The translations under genes and the position numbers were made by a program. A stretch of DNA of 64,000 nt from NCBI RefSeq assembly GCF_000935125.1, contig NZ_JRKI01000034.1, forward strand, positions 434,001-498,000, read 5' to 3'. Within the stretch, counting starts at the first letter, position 1. Each line of letters begins with the position of its first letter. The DNA is from Streptomyces natalensis ATCC 27448 (GTDB lineage: Bacteria > Actinomycetota > Actinomycetes > Streptomycetales > Streptomycetaceae). Shown here in pieces: positions 50,252-59,457 of the stretch. Below the pieces are notes generated by a model that was not told where the DNA came from, did not search any database, and saw only the letters and a program-made list of their open reading frames with translations.

Positions 50252-50497
50252 ATGAGCAAGCTCGGCTTCAGTCATCCGGCCGTCGACTTCCTGGTCACCT
50301 TTTTGCAGGGCCGGCTGGAGCGCGCCCGCTCCGACGACAAGGACCGCGGGGTATCCGCTGTCGAATGGGTGATCATCTCTGCGGTCGTCGTCGCGATCGT
50401 CGGCGTGGTCGCCTTCATCATCAACAACGCGCTCAAGAGCGGTGCGACGAAGGTCGGCAACTGCATCAAGGGCGCCTCGGCCAGCAAGACCTGCTGA
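50252..50497 (+). CDS. Flp-type pilin
   Basis: An 81-residue prepilin. After a 33-residue leader (LQGRLERARSDDKDRGVS) comes the cleavage and hydrophobic segment (SAVEWVIISAVVVAIVGVVA), with the glutamate expected near position +5 of a mature type IV pilin, then a short polar tail with CIKGASASKTC. The peptidase at 55023-55799 would cleave before the hydrophobic helix. The leader is long compared with Gram-negative Flp pilins, as usual in Streptomyces. ATG 50252 follows GGGGGA. This is the probable main fibre subunit. Confidence 0.85.
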   Translation: MSKLGFSHPAVDFLVTFLQGRLERARSDDKDRGVSAVEWVIISAVVVAIVGVVAFIINNALKSGATKVGNCIKGASASKTC

Positions 50498-50508
50498 ATC
50501 ACCCCGCA

Positions 50509-50964
50509 ATGAACCGATTCCGGCAGGGGTTTCGACGCTTCGTACGCCGCAGAACGCAGGCAGCCACCACGCAGCGCGATGCGGGTATGTCCGCGATCGA
50601 GTTCGTGGTACTGACCCCTGTCCTTTTCTTCATGATTTTCGCGACGGTGCAGTTCGCCCTGTACTTCTTCGCCGATCATGTGGCACAAGCGGCAGCCCAG
50701 GCCGGAGCGCGCGACGCCCGTGCCGAGGCGGACGACAATCCCGGCGGCTGGCGGGGCAAGGCAACGACCAAGGCCAACAGCTACATCAAGCAGCTCGGGC
50801 CACAGCTGCTCATCGAGCCACACGTCAATCCGGTCCGGCCGGAAGCGAACACGGTCGGAGTGGAGATCACAGCCCGCGTGCCGAACATCTTCCCCGGTCT
50901 CAATTTCACCGTCCATGCGCGGTCGCAGGGGCCGGTCGAGCGTTTCGTGCCGGAAAGGGGCTGA
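50509..50964 (+). CDS. TadE-like pseudopilin
   Basis: A 151-residue protein with a basic N-terminus (RFRQGFRRFVRRR), a pilin-like segment (GMSAIEFVVLTPVLFFMIFA; residues ~26-50 with E31) and a ~100-residue outer domain (QAGARDARAEADDNPGGWRG and NIFPGLNFTVHARSQ). TadE proteins are minor pilins processed by the same peptidase. It starts at ATG 50509, 11 bases after the pilin gene. Confidence 0.85.
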   Translation: MNRFRQGFRRFVRRRTQAATTQRDAGMSAIEFVVLTPVLFFMIFATVQFALYFFADHVAQAAAQAGARDARAEADDNPGGWRGKATTKANSYIKQLGPQLLIEPHVNPVRPEANTVGVEITARVPNIFPGLNFTVHARSQGPVERFVPERG

Positions 50965-50970
50965 CCGGTC

Positions 50971-51393
50971 GTGGGTACGCACATACGACGCCTCGGTGCC
51001 GACGCGGATCAGGGCATATCGTCCATCGAGGTGGTGATCCTCGCACCGATCATCATCCTGTTCATCCTGGTGCTGGTCGCCTTCGGGCAGCTCGTCGACG
51101 GCCGCGGCGCCGTGGACGGTGCGGCACGCGATGCCGCACGCGCCGGATCGATCCAGCGAGACGCGCCGGTCGCCATGAGCGAAGCGAGGAAGGCGGCCGC
51201 AGCCGACCTGACAGACGTCTGCTCGGGATCGGTCACCGTCCGCAAGACCAGCGCGGGCTTCAAGGCCGGCGGGCTCTTCACGGTGGAAGTCAGCTGCGAG
51301 ATCCGGGCGCTGGGCATGCTCGGCCTGAACATCCCCACCCACCTCACCGGCCGCTCCAGCTCGCCCCTCGATCCGTTCCGGAGAGCCGGATGA
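50971..51393 (+). CDS. TadE/TadF-like pseudopilin
   Basis: A 140-residue protein: short polar leader, pilin-like helix (GISSIEVVILAPIIILFILV with the conserved Glu), then AFGQLVDGRGAVDGAARDAA typical of TadE-like proteins. Two cysteines (DVCSGS and VSCEIR) may bridge in the outer domain. GTG 50971; the stop overlaps the next start (ATGA). Confidence 0.83.
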   Translation: MGTHIRRLGADADQGISSIEVVILAPIIILFILVLVAFGQLVDGRGAVDGAARDAARAGSIQRDAPVAMSEARKAAAADLTDVCSGSVTVRKTSAGFKAGGLFTVEVSCEIRALGMLGLNIPTHLTGRSSSPLDPFRRAG

Positions 51394-51860
51394 GAGCCTC
51401 CAACCGCCACACCGTCCTGCGCGCCCTTACCTTCGGCCGTGCCCGACCATGGGACGACCGCGGCTCCGGCAGCGCCGCGGCGATCATCTTCGCCGTGCTG
51501 TTCATGGCCCTGGCCGCCTTCGTCATCGACGGCGGGCTGTCCATCTCCCAGCGCGAACGCGCCGCCGATATCGCCGAGCAGGCTGCCCGATACGCCGCGC
51601 AGGACATCGACCAGGAAGCTCTGCGCAGCACCGGCGAAGCCCGCATCAACTATCAGAACTGCGGTCGTCGGGTGGCCGCCTACGCCCGCGAGGTCGGCCT
51701 GACCGGACCCGACGTCGCCGCCTCCCGCTGCCTGAACGCCAACGCGCAACGGGTCGAGGTCGACATCCAGCTCACCTACCGGCCCGTATTGACGGGACTC
51801 TTCTACGACGGAGCGATCACCGTGCACGGAACCTCCACCGCCGAGTCACGCACCGGCTGA
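51390..51860 (+). CDS. TadG-like (Flp pilus-assembly) protein
   Basis: A 156-residue protein with a short TadG-like N-terminus: DDRGSGSAAAIIFAVLFMAL then AAFVIDGGLSISQRERAADI, where a helix is followed by the DGG..S.R..A..IAEQAA motif typical of TadG/DUF4244-type proteins. Two cysteines (YQNCGRR and ASRCLNA). It lacks a vWA domain, so it is the short actinobacterial form. ATG 51390 overlaps the previous stop. Confidence 0.78.
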   Translation: MRASNRHTVLRALTFGRARPWDDRGSGSAAAIIFAVLFMALAAFVIDGGLSISQRERAADIAEQAARYAAQDIDQEALRSTGEARINYQNCGRRVAAYAREVGLTGPDVAASRCLNANAQRVEVDIQLTYRPVLTGLFYDGAITVHGTSTAESRTG

Positions 51861-51907
51861 GCCCCACCCGCCGTCCACACCGATCACGATCCACGGGAGC
51901 AGCAAGC

Positions 51908-54871
51908 ATGGCCGGACACACCCCCTACACCACCCCACAGCCCAGGCCGCTGCCCCGCCACACCCGCACCGCCGGCGACATCCTCAAGGCCGCACTCGCC
52001 GCACTTGCACTGCTGGCTCTCCTGATCGCCGTACCCGCCGCGCTCGTCTACTTCGTCGGCTGGCCGCTCCCCGATTCCCTCCCGTCCCTGTCCACCCTCC
52101 AGCAGCCGATCACCCTGACGACGTTCATCGACGTCCTCACCGTCGTCGTCTGGCTCGCCTGGGCGCAGTTCACCGCCTGCGTCTTCGTCGAGGTCAAAGC
52201 CGCGCTGTCCGGTGTCGGGCTGCCCACCCAGATCCCTGGCGCGGGCCCCAGCCAGCTCATGGCCCGCCAGCTCATCGCCGCTCTGCTGCTGCTCAGCGCG
52301 TCCGCGGCCAGTCTCGCTCCCAGCCTCTCCGGGCCGAGCCCGAGGTTCGACGCCCCGCCCCGCAACGCGACGACCGCGACGGCGCAGCAGACGCCAGGAC
52401 AGCAGCACCGAAGCGAGCAGGCCTCGCACCGAACGGCGGCCCGCGAAGGACGGCACACCGCGGAGGGCTCCGGCGTCAAGGGCACTGCGACGCCTCACAA
52501 GGGCGCCAAGTCGACGAAGTTCTACCGGATCCAGCCCCCCGAAGGCCGCCACCACGACTCCCTGTGGGAAATCGCCCAGCGCCACCTTGACGACGGCCGC
52601 CGTTACAAGGAGATCTACGAGCTCAACAAGGACCGCCTCCAGCCGGATGGATCCCGTCTCTCCCTGGCCAGCCTGATCCGCCCCGGCTGGATCGTCGAGA
52701 TGCCCGGCGACGCACACGGCGGTGACCTCGTCGAGATGCCCGACGAGGCTCCCAAGGTCGACCCCGAGGTACGCGAGCAGATCACCGCGTACGAGAAGAC
52801 CAGCACTACCAAGGCCCCTCATCACGGCGAGAACGATCAGCACGGTGGGCAACAGGCACAACAAGGGAAACAGGCAGACCAGGGAAATCAGCAGCCCGCC
52901 GAGCACGTCACTCCGCCTGCGCCGTCACACGCCTCCCCCGCGCACCGCCCGACCGCCCCGGCGCCCTCCGCCACCGTCCAGGACACACCGGCCATCGGAC
53001 TGCCCGAGGCGCTGCTCGCCGCACCGCTGCTCGCCGCCGGGCTCCTGGCCGCGCTCGGCCGACGGCGCCGTACCGCGCTGTGGGACGCGGCGGCGCGTGC
53101 CGTCCACCCGGGCCGGCACCGCATCCCGGTCCCGACCGGGCCGGCAGCCAACGCCCAAGACGCCCTCCTGGTCGGCGCCGACCCCGAGGCCGTACGCCAT
53201 CTCGACCTCGCCCTGCGCGGCCTGACCATGTCCCTGACCGAGGCCGGGCGCACGCTGCCCACCATCTACGCCGCCTGGCTCACCGACACCGAGCTCCATC
53301 TGCAGCTCACCCACGCTGCGGGCCAGCCCCCGGCCCCCTGGACACTGGGCCAAAACGACATGTACTGGCGCCTGGAACGCGCCGCCGTGCCCCAGCTCCG
53401 GCAGGAGGACGGCACCGCAGCCCCGTACCCCGGTCTGGTCAGCCTCGGCACTCTGAACGGCGCACGCCTGCTCCTCAACCTCGAGTCGGTCCCGGGAATC
53501 GTCGCGCTCACGGGCACCCCCACAGCCCGTACCGCCGTCCTCGCCTCCATCGCCGCAGAGCTCGCCACCAACGGCTGGTCCGACCGCATGACCGTCACGC
53601 TCGTCGGCTTCGGTGACAAGCTCCCCGCGCTCGCGCCCACCCGGCTCCGCCACCTCCCCGACGTAGAAGCTCTGGTCGAAACCATGAACGCGGAGACCGA
53701 ACACCGTCGCCGCGCCCTGGCAGCCGCCGGCCACGACACGGTGCTCATCGGACGCACAGGCCGCACACAGCACGCGCAATCGGCGCCGCACCTCGTTCTC
53801 CTCGGCTGCGAGCCCACCCCCGATCAAGCCCAGCAGCTCGCTACACTCGCCGCCGATTCCGGTCGGCTCGGCATCGGCTATCTCCTCGCAACGGCCCAGA
53901 CAGATCTACCGGGCGCCAACTGGCAACTGGAGATCACCCCCGAAGGCCGACTCGTAGCCCCGCTCCTCGGCCTTGACCTGGAGGCGCAGCTGCTCCCCGC
54001 CGATCAGCACGACGCCATCGTCCAGCTCTTCACCCAGGCCACGCCGTCCGACGACGGCCCCGACCCGTCCGCGCCCGCCCCCGCCATCGACATCACCGGT
54101 CCCAACCCGCCGGCCGTCTACGCCCGCATCATCGGCCCGTACGACATCCGCGGACTCGACACGCCCCAAGCCGAACGCAGCGCGCTCCTTCACGAAGGTC
54201 TGGCGCTCCTCCTGCTTCACCGCGAGGGCGTCCACCCCCGTGTCCTGGCTTCGGCGCTGTGGCCTCGCGGAGTAACCCAGGACGTGGTCGACGCATTCAT
54301 CGCCCGGCTCCGCACATGGCTGGGCAGCGACCCCGATGGTGCCATCCGCCTGACCACCGACTCCACCGGCCGACTGAAGCTGACCTCCTCCGTCGTATCC
54401 GACTGGGACGTCCTCCAGGCCCTCCACGAACAGGCCAACACCGGCCCCGGCGCGAGTGTGCCTGCCGTCCGCGAACGATTCCTCACCGACGCCCTCGCCC
54501 TGGCCCGCGGCCCCCTCCTCGCCGACCGGCCCGAAGGCCGCTACGCCTGGCTCGCCAACGAGATCGTCGACGGCCAACTGCGCCTGCTCATCGCCGACAC
54601 CGCTCTCGCCCTCGCCACCCACCACCAAGAGAGCAACAACCCACAGGCGGCATCAACCGCCCTCGAAGCGGCCCTGGCCACGGCCCCCAACGACGAACGC
54701 CTGTGGCACGAACTCCTCAGAGCCGTACACGCAACCAGCGACACAGCACGTCTGGAGGCCGTCACCCGGCGCCTGCTCGCCCACCACAACCCCGCGCGGG
54801 GCCTCCCGCCACAGACGCAGGCTCTTCTCGACGAACTCATGCCCGCGTGGAATGCACGGACTGCGAACTGA
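51908..54871 (+). CDS. Large membrane protein with LysM and BTAD domains
   Basis: A 987-residue fusion. Three TMs lie near the N-terminus (~28-50, ~70-95, ~117-137). A LysM-like domain (~195-255, HDSLWEIAQRHLDDGRRYKE and RLSLASLIRPGWIVEMP), a Gln/His/Pro-rich linker and a fourth TM (~362-382) follow. Then comes a large cytoplasmic domain with a nucleotide-binding-like middle, a winged-helix segment (LHEGLALLLLHREGVHPRVL) and a C-terminal BTAD-type helical repeat (VSDWDVLQALHEQAN and on). BTAD is normally found in SARP activators. It may couple cell-wall sensing to regulation of the pilus. ATG 51908 after GGGAG; the frame upstream is a shadow of TadG. Confidence 0.82.
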   Translation: MAGHTPYTTPQPRPLPRHTRTAGDILKAALAALALLALLIAVPAALVYFVGWPLPDSLPSLSTLQQPITLTTFIDVLTVVVWLAWAQFTACVFVEVKAALSGVGLPTQIPGAGPSQLMARQLIAALLLLSASAASLAPSLSGPSPRFDAPPRNATTATAQQTPGQQHRSEQASHRTAAREGRHTAEGSGVKGTATPHKGAKSTKFYRIQPPEGRHHDSLWEIAQRHLDDGRRYKEIYELNKDRLQPDGSRLSLASLIRPGWIVEMPGDAHGGDLVEMPDEAPKVDPEVREQITAYEKTSTTKAPHHGENDQHGGQQAQQGKQADQGNQQPAEHVTPPAPSHASPAHRPTAPAPSATVQDTPAIGLPEALLAAPLLAAGLLAALGRRRRTALWDAAARAVHPGRHRIPVPTGPAANAQDALLVGADPEAVRHLDLALRGLTMSLTEAGRTLPTIYAAWLTDTELHLQLTHAAGQPPAPWTLGQNDMYWRLERAAVPQLRQEDGTAAPYPGLVSLGTLNGARLLLNLESVPGIVALTGTPTARTAVLASIAAELATNGWSDRMTVTLVGFGDKLPALAPTRLRHLPDVEALVETMNAETEHRRRALAAAGHDTVLIGRTGRTQHAQSAPHLVLLGCEPTPDQAQQLATLAADSGRLGIGYLLATAQTDLPGANWQLEITPEGRLVAPLLGLDLEAQLLPADQHDAIVQLFTQATPSDDGPDPSAPAPAIDITGPNPPAVYARIIGPYDIRGLDTPQAERSALLHEGLALLLLHREGVHPRVLASALWPRGVTQDVVDAFIARLRTWLGSDPDGAIRLTTDSTGRLKLTSSVVSDWDVLQALHEQANTGPGASVPAVRERFLTDALALARGPLLADRPEGRYAWLANEIVDGQLRLLIADTALALATHHQESNNPQAASTALEAALATAPNDERLWHELLRAVHATSDTARLEAVTRRLLAHHNPARGLPPQTQALLDELMPAWNARTAN

Positions 54872-54892
54872 CCTCGGCGGCACATATGAAAG

Positions 54893-54925
54893 AGTCCGCG
54901 CTGGCACGGGGGACCAGCGCGGACT
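54893..54925. terminator. Terminator of the tad operon
   Basis: A 12-bp perfect stem made of AGTCCGCGCTGG (54893-54904) and CCAGCGCGGACT (54914-54925) with a 9-base loop, 21 bases after the stop at 54871. It also lies between this operon and the convergent peptidase gene. Confidence 0.75.
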
Positions 54926-55022
54926 ACGAGTACTCTCTCTGACGTTTGTCCGCTTTCGTGGCTGCCCCGACCATTCCGGCCACTTTCTGCTGCTGGGGTC
55001 CTGCGCACTCTCTGCACAGGGC

Positions 55023-55799
55023 TCAGGTAGTCCAAGCCCCGAAAGCCACCCCTGCCAAGGCCCCGAGCAACATAAAGGGGCCGAAAGCAATTGCCGACCG
55101 CCTCGTGGCACGACGCAGAATCATCAGTCCCACCCCGTACAGCGCAGCAAGACAGAACGCCACCAGGGTTCCCAGAAACAGGGTGGGCCAGCCATACCAG
55201 CCCAAGAGAGCGCCGACAGAGAGCGCCAGCTTGACATCCCCGAGCCCCATGCCCGACGGGTTGATGAGAAACATGACGAAGTACAAGGCCGCCAGCACGA
55301 TGCTTCCTCCTGCGGCCGTGGCCCAGCTCCCATGGTGACCCGGCAATAGCGCGACGATGCCGAGGAGCGCCACCGTCCCGCCCGCGACCGGCAACGTCAA
55401 TACGTCCGGAAGGCGATGTACGGCTGCGTCAATCAGCCCGAGAAGGACGCCAAACGGTGTGACCATCATGCAGACCACCGACTCCGGCCTCATACCCACA
55501 ACAGCAGTCAGCAGAGCACACGCCAGCGCGGATATCGCAGGTGCGACAACCAACCTTCGGCCATATCGACATGGGCTCCCCTTCGGTTGCTTGCCGCCGT
55601 CATCAACCGGCGACCCAGTCGCCGTGCACCGGCCCAACCCAACCCAGCCATTTCCCCAGCCAGTTATCGCATGACCTCGCGGGCAATGACTCCGCCAACG
55701 CTGTGATGCCTCGACGGCGAGTCGGTAGGCCGGCCGCGGTACGAGCAATCCTGCTGCCCCGCCGAAGGCAACACTGAGGACAATCAGCGCCAATTCCAC
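55023..55799 (-). CDS. Prepilin peptidase (A24 family)
   Basis: A 258-residue polytopic aspartyl protease. The catalytic aspartates are in LGLIDAAVHRLPD (~122-134) and in the GxGD motif GMGLGDVKLALSVGALLGW (~183-201). About seven transmembrane segments are predicted. It would cleave the leader of the Flp pilin and of the TadE-like pseudopilins encoded at 50252-51393. The N-terminal zinc-binding CxxC pairs of bifunctional methylating peptidases are not seen. GTG 55799 is used. Convergent with the tad operon; separate promoter. Confidence 0.9.
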   Translation of the reverse strand: MELALIVLSVAFGGAAGLLVPRPAYRLAVEASQRWRSHCPRGHAITGWGNGWVGLGRCTATGSPVDDGGKQPKGSPCRYGRRLVVAPAISALACALLTAVVGMRPESVVCMMVTPFGVLLGLIDAAVHRLPDVLTLPVAGGTVALLGIVALLPGHHGSWATAAGGSIVLAALYFVMFLINPSGMGLGDVKLALSVGALLGWYGWPTLFLGTLVAFCLAALYGVGLMILRRATRRSAIAFGPFMLLGALAGVAFGAWTT

Positions 55800-55849
55800 G
55801 TCGGCACGGTAGCCGATGCAAGCCGCGCAGCCTCACCACGGAGGCTCTC

Positions 55850-56065
55850 TTGGCTTCAGTGACGCGCACGGATCGTGGCGCCCACGCCCGGTGTCCTCAC
55901 CGCAGGACTGAGTATCAACACTCAAGACGCCTTGCTGACAGCGAACAGAGGATGGAGCTCGGTCTTCTCAAGAGACGCATCAACCGGCTAGAGGAAGCAG
56001 TCGCCCATGAACATCAGGCCCTTCGACCCGCCTTCACCCACCGACTGTCCACCGTTGCCGCCTGA
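55850..56065 (+). CDS. Short basic helical protein
   Basis: A 71-residue ORF starting at TTG 55850, five bases after GGAGG. Residues ~30-58 form a likely coiled coil (SEQRMELGLLKRRINRLEEA). The 3' end overlaps the start of the next gene by 59 bases in another frame. The good ribosome binding site argues that it is translated, perhaps as a leader for the 56007 gene. The function is unknown. Confidence 0.45.
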   Translation: MASVTRTDRGAHARCPHRRTEYQHSRRLADSEQRMELGLLKRRINRLEEAVAHEHQALRPAFTHRLSTVAA

Positions 56066-56798
56066 ACTGAAACGGACAGCCGCCATACGACCACACGCCG
56101 CCTGGTATACGGTGCCGGCTGCGTTGTGGTGCTTGGGGCTGCTGAGCGCCGCCTTGGGTGTGACGTACGGACTTCTCCTGGACGTCGGTAACTACCTGGT
56201 GTGTGACATCACACCCGATTGTGCGGCGACGCCGCACGAGCCGGAATACCGGGAACCCGCCTGGCCGCGAACACCGTTCATCCTGGCTGGAACCCTTTTA
56301 GCCTTGGCACTCGCAGCGTTCGGGCCGCTTCTCATTGCACGGCGCCGCATCAGGCGTAGGCGCCCGACCCCAGCGCAGGCGCTCGCGACAGCACGTCCTG
56401 ACACCCTCAGCGCGCTGAAGGCTGTCATGCCAGGCGTCGAGGTCAACGAGGCAGGGGACTCGGACATCAACTGCGGTGGTCCCGACTTCATCGACAGCAA
56501 GGACGCAAGCAAGATCCGTTCCAGGGTCCACTACGAGGTTGTCGGGGACACTTCGGACCACCGCTCCCCCGGCGAGCTGGTCGATCAGGCCGTCGGGCAC
56601 CTCAAGAGCAAGGGCTGGAAGGTTGAGCGGAAAACGTGCGCCGCTGATGACATGTCGACCACCCTGTCCAAGACAGGCGTCGCGGGAATAGCCAGCATCG
56701 CCGCAAAACGCTTCACCCTCAGGTCGGGCAAGGACGTGCCGATCCTCAACATCCTGGTAATGACCGACTGCCTGCCCAACCCCGACTGGAAGCGGTGA
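56007..56798 (+). CDS. Two-helix membrane protein with extracytoplasmic domain
   Basis: A 263-residue protein: Pro-rich N-terminus, TM ~37-60 (TVPAALWCLGLLSAALGVTY), a loop with two cysteines (LVCDITPDCAATP), TM ~90-111 (PFILAGTLLALALAAFGPLL), a basic RRRIRRRR stretch and a C-terminal ~140-residue domain with two more cysteines (INCGGPDF; KTCAADD; TDCLPN). By the positive-inside rule the C-terminal domain should be cytoplasmic, although its cysteines suggest otherwise; topology is uncertain. No family is recognised. It follows the short 55850 ORF and may be coupled to it. Confidence 0.65.
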   Translation: MNIRPFDPPSPTDCPPLPPELKRTAAIRPHAAWYTVPAALWCLGLLSAALGVTYGLLLDVGNYLVCDITPDCAATPHEPEYREPAWPRTPFILAGTLLALALAAFGPLLIARRRIRRRRPTPAQALATARPDTLSALKAVMPGVEVNEAGDSDINCGGPDFIDSKDASKIRSRVHYEVVGDTSDHRSPGELVDQAVGHLKSKGWKVERKTCAADDMSTTLSKTGVAGIASIAAKRFTLRSGKDVPILNILVMTDCLPNPDWKR

Positions 56799-56994
56799 GC
56801 TGAGGTCCATGCCGACTAGATAGAACTATTTATCATTCTTCTTCCTGTTGCATCGAGAAAGTGCCGCGCGTCCGCCGCAAGAGTGTGAAGCCGTTCAGCT
56901 TCGGTTGCCATGACAAACCACCCTTCCTTGTCGAGCAGTTGGGCTCACACTGCCCAATCACCCTCGATCTACAGCACCGTCGGCCGCGCCATCA

Positions 56995-57741
56995 TCACCA
57001 CAAGGCGCGCACGTCGTGGGCAGGGTAGGCAGGGCTGAGCCCAGCAGGCCGCCGATATCCGACGGACTTCAGATGGGCCGCCATCTGCATATCCAAGTCG
57101 TCGAACCATTCCGCATGGGACAGGCCCGCGGGCGGGCCAGTGACCGCTCCGAGCCCCGCAGCCGCCGTTGCCCAGTCCTCTCCTGGGGGCCAAATTCCTC
57201 TCAGTTCAGCGAGTTCGCGCCACGCCGCGGCGATCCGGAAGTCCTCTATCGCTTCCAGGTGTTCCCCGAAGCCCACTGTGTCGCCCGTAGGGGCATCGTC
57301 CCGTCCGGTAAGTCTGGTGACCAGCACCGACAGGTTGGGGCACTGCTCCCGCCACTCCCACGGGCTGTCGGGAGGCGCTGGTTCGACCCGGTAGCCGTCG
57401 TTCTCGTACGCCGCCAGGTACGGGATCACCGCCAGGAGACAGTCCACCCGGACCTTGCCACGGGGTGGGATGATAGGCGGCATCGTGGCAAGGCACGCAC
57501 TGACATCCCAGTGGTTGATGCCGAGGTGCACGACTTCGGCAATTTCCCGAGCGGCGCGGAACGGCCGTCCGGGGTAGTGCACGGCCACCCTCAAATAGCT
57601 CCGCATACCGCGGGACGGTGCCTCCTCAGAGTCGACAAAACACTCCTCGGCCGGCACCGGCACTGAACGGTATGCCTGGAGCAGCTGCCGCAACTCGGGG
57701 AGCCACTCGGCACCGGGCGCGAAAATGTCGGGCTGAGTCAC
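56995..57741 (-). CDS. Hypothetical cytosolic protein downstream of the toxin-immunity genes
   Basis: A 248-residue acidic protein with recognisable blocks (SYLRVAVHYPGRPFRAAREI, PWEWREQCPNLSVLVTRLTG, MQMAAHLKSVGYRRPAGLSP) but no motif I can name; no signal or membrane helix. It follows the 57746 gene by four bases on the same strand, so it is the last gene of the ESX-toxin operon. An additional immunity or accessory factor is plausible. GTG 57741 (VTQPDIFAPG) is chosen because it keeps normal operon spacing; the longer frame lies within the upstream gene. Confidence 0.6.
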   Translation of the reverse strand: MTQPDIFAPGAEWLPELRQLLQAYRSVPVPAEECFVDSEEAPSRGMRSYLRVAVHYPGRPFRAAREIAEVVHLGINHWDVSACLATMPPIIPPRGKVRVDCLLAVIPYLAAYENDGYRVEPAPPDSPWEWREQCPNLSVLVTRLTGRDDAPTGDTVGFGEHLEAIEDFRIAAAWRELAELRGIWPPGEDWATAAAGLGAVTGPPAGLSHAEWFDDLDMQMAAHLKSVGYRRPAGLSPAYPAHDVRALW

Positions 57742-57745
57742 CAAC

Positions 57746-58252
57746 TCACCCGCCGGAGGCTGCGAGCAAGGCCTTGGCGCGCAGGAACAGGTCATCGTCC
57801 TCCATGCGCACGGCCTTCTCCGTCATGTCGTCGACGAGTCGACGAAGCAGTTTCAGCCACTCAGCTGTGAAGACAGCGGCGTCGACGGTGAGTTCGCTTC
57901 GTTCGTTGAGAAGGAACTCATAGCTTCCGACGACGCTGGACCAGCGGGAGTCGATGATGAGTTGGGCGCCATCCCGTCGGATCCACCATTCGGCGAAGAA
58001 GGAGGAGGCTCCTGTGGTCACATGAGACTCGGTGAATTCGGGGTCCTGAAGACCCTCCAGCAGCTCAACGATGTCCCAGATGAAGACACGGAGATCTTCG
58101 CTGTAATTGACAACCACCGGAATCCGATTCCACGAAAGGATCAGGTACTCCGTGTCAGGCGGGTAGATAATTCCGATTGCCTCCGCGAAATCGTCAGGAA
58201 TTTCTTCCACTTCCAGGAGTGTCGGCTTGCCAGTCTGGATCCAGAAGCTCAT
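57746..58252 (-). CDS. Probable immunity protein of the ESX-linked toxin
   Basis: A 168-residue acidic cytosolic protein (EVEEIPDDFAEAIGIIYPPD; FFAEWWIRRDGAQLIIDSRW; LRRLVDDMTEKAVRMEDDDL) encoded 8 bases downstream of the toxin-like gene at 58261-59457. Small size, acidic charge and position directly after a toxin are the usual signs of an immunity protein; the specific family is not recognised. ATG 58252 is used (a TTG lies one codon before). Immunity proteins bind and neutralise the cognate toxin domain in the producing cell. Confidence 0.6.
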   Translation of the reverse strand: MSFWIQTGKPTLLEVEEIPDDFAEAIGIIYPPDTEYLILSWNRIPVVVNYSEDLRVFIWDIVELLEGLQDPEFTESHVTTGASSFFAEWWIRRDGAQLIIDSRWSSVVGSYEFLLNERSELTVDAAVFTAEWLKLLRRLVDDMTEKAVRMEDDDLFLRAKALLAASGG

Positions 58253-58260
58253 CAATATCC

Positions 58261-59457
58261 CTATCTCTTGAATGGGTATGCGTGGATCTTACCGTTCGGA
58301 TAGACCTTCACGAAAATTGAATCAGGCTTGACTATCTGAACGGCACCTGTGTCATCCAGTTCATATTGGATGCACGTGTTGCCCTCGGGCAGTTTGAATA
58401 TGCCTTGGTTCCTGGGGCCGAGTTCAGCACCCTTCTCTGTCGCGAAATGAACATCGGCCGGACTTCCGAACTGTCCTTGCGGCTTTCCTTCCTTTTCCAG
58501 ACGCGCCGGCCCCTCCGTCCAGTCGATCCCGTGCTTCTTGCCCGACAGCAGGTCCTGCTCCGGCTTGTACTTCTTCCCGTCCCTCTCGATGCCCTTTTTT
58601 ACCTCGGTGATCTGCTTGTTCTTGCTGAGCTTGGCCAGCTCCTCCTGGTTCTTCGTGAAGGCTTCCTGCTCTTCCGAGGAGACCGGCCGCGGCTCCGGGC
58701 CGCCTCCAGAGGATCCCCGACTGCCGCTCCTGTCCCAGGCGTTGTCGACGCCGCCTTCGGACATCTGGGTCATGAAGTCGCCGAATCCGCCGGCCGCGAG
58801 GGTGGCTCCGCTGGTGAAGACGGCGGCCCCCGCGACGTTCACGGGAATCCCGACCGCGGCACCGGCACCTGTGCCGTCAAGCGCGAAACCGCCTACCTCC
58901 ATGCCTCCGCCCGCGGCCATGAGGAAAGTGCCCAGCGCCATCGATCCAGCATCAAGGATGCTGCGCCAGTTGAAGACGGAGGACATGAAGTCGCCAACGT
59001 CCTCGATACCGTTTTTGATGGGGTCTGTTATGTATTGCTGGAACCACCCCTTCTTCTCGGGTTTGGCCGGTGGCTGTGGGGTGATCCCGTTGAACGCATC
59101 CATCGGCGTGATTCCCTGACCGAAGCCATGCTTCTCAACCGCCTCGTCAACCATTGTGCAGCGGTGCCGCATTTCCTTGGCGATTGATGGCAGTTCGCTC
59201 TGCAGAGACCCTGGTAGCAGGACACCGGGACCGAACATCCCATAGGAGTTGGCGCCACGGAAGGCTCCTTGCCCAAACTGCTGTACAACCGCAAGGTCAG
59301 GGCTGTGAGTGGCCTTCTGCCCCGGATCCAGTGCTTCTTGGGCCTCCATGAGAATTCCGGAGACCTCTCGGTGCAGAGCGGCAGCACCGCTGCCGGCCGA
59401 GTCCAAGTCCCTGGCCAGCTTACGGACCTTGGCCAGATCGAGCCCAACGAATGCCAT
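58261..59457 (-). CDS. Probable type VII-secreted polymorphic toxin
   Basis: A 398-residue protein. Residues ~1-110 are a helical WXG/LXG-like export domain (MAFVGLDLAKVRKLARDLDS, VQQFGQGAFRGANSYGMFGP). A Gly/Ala-rich hydrophobic segment (~165-235), a Gly/Ser/Pro linker and a Lys/Glu-rich stretch lead to a compact ~90-residue C-terminal domain (GKKHGIDWTEGPARLEKEGK, PQGQFGSPADVHFATEK, ending VKVYPNGKIHAYPFKR). This N-export/C-toxin design is that of polymorphic toxins. I recall the C-terminal domain as a toxin-tip type but cannot name its activity. Start overlaps the 59457 partner gene; the immunity gene follows. Confidence 0.7.
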   Translation of the reverse strand: MAFVGLDLAKVRKLARDLDSAGSGAAALHREVSGILMEAQEALDPGQKATHSPDLAVVQQFGQGAFRGANSYGMFGPGVLLPGSLQSELPSIAKEMRHRCTMVDEAVEKHGFGQGITPMDAFNGITPQPPAKPEKKGWFQQYITDPIKNGIEDVGDFMSSVFNWRSILDAGSMALGTFLMAAGGGMEVGGFALDGTGAGAAVGIPVNVAGAAVFTSGATLAAGGFGDFMTQMSEGGVDNAWDRSGSRGSSGGGPEPRPVSSEEQEAFTKNQEELAKLSKNKQITEVKKGIERDGKKYKPEQDLLSGKKHGIDWTEGPARLEKEGKPQGQFGSPADVHFATEKGAELGPRNQGIFKLPEGNTCIQYELDDTGAVQIVKPDSIFVKVYPNGKIHAYPFKR

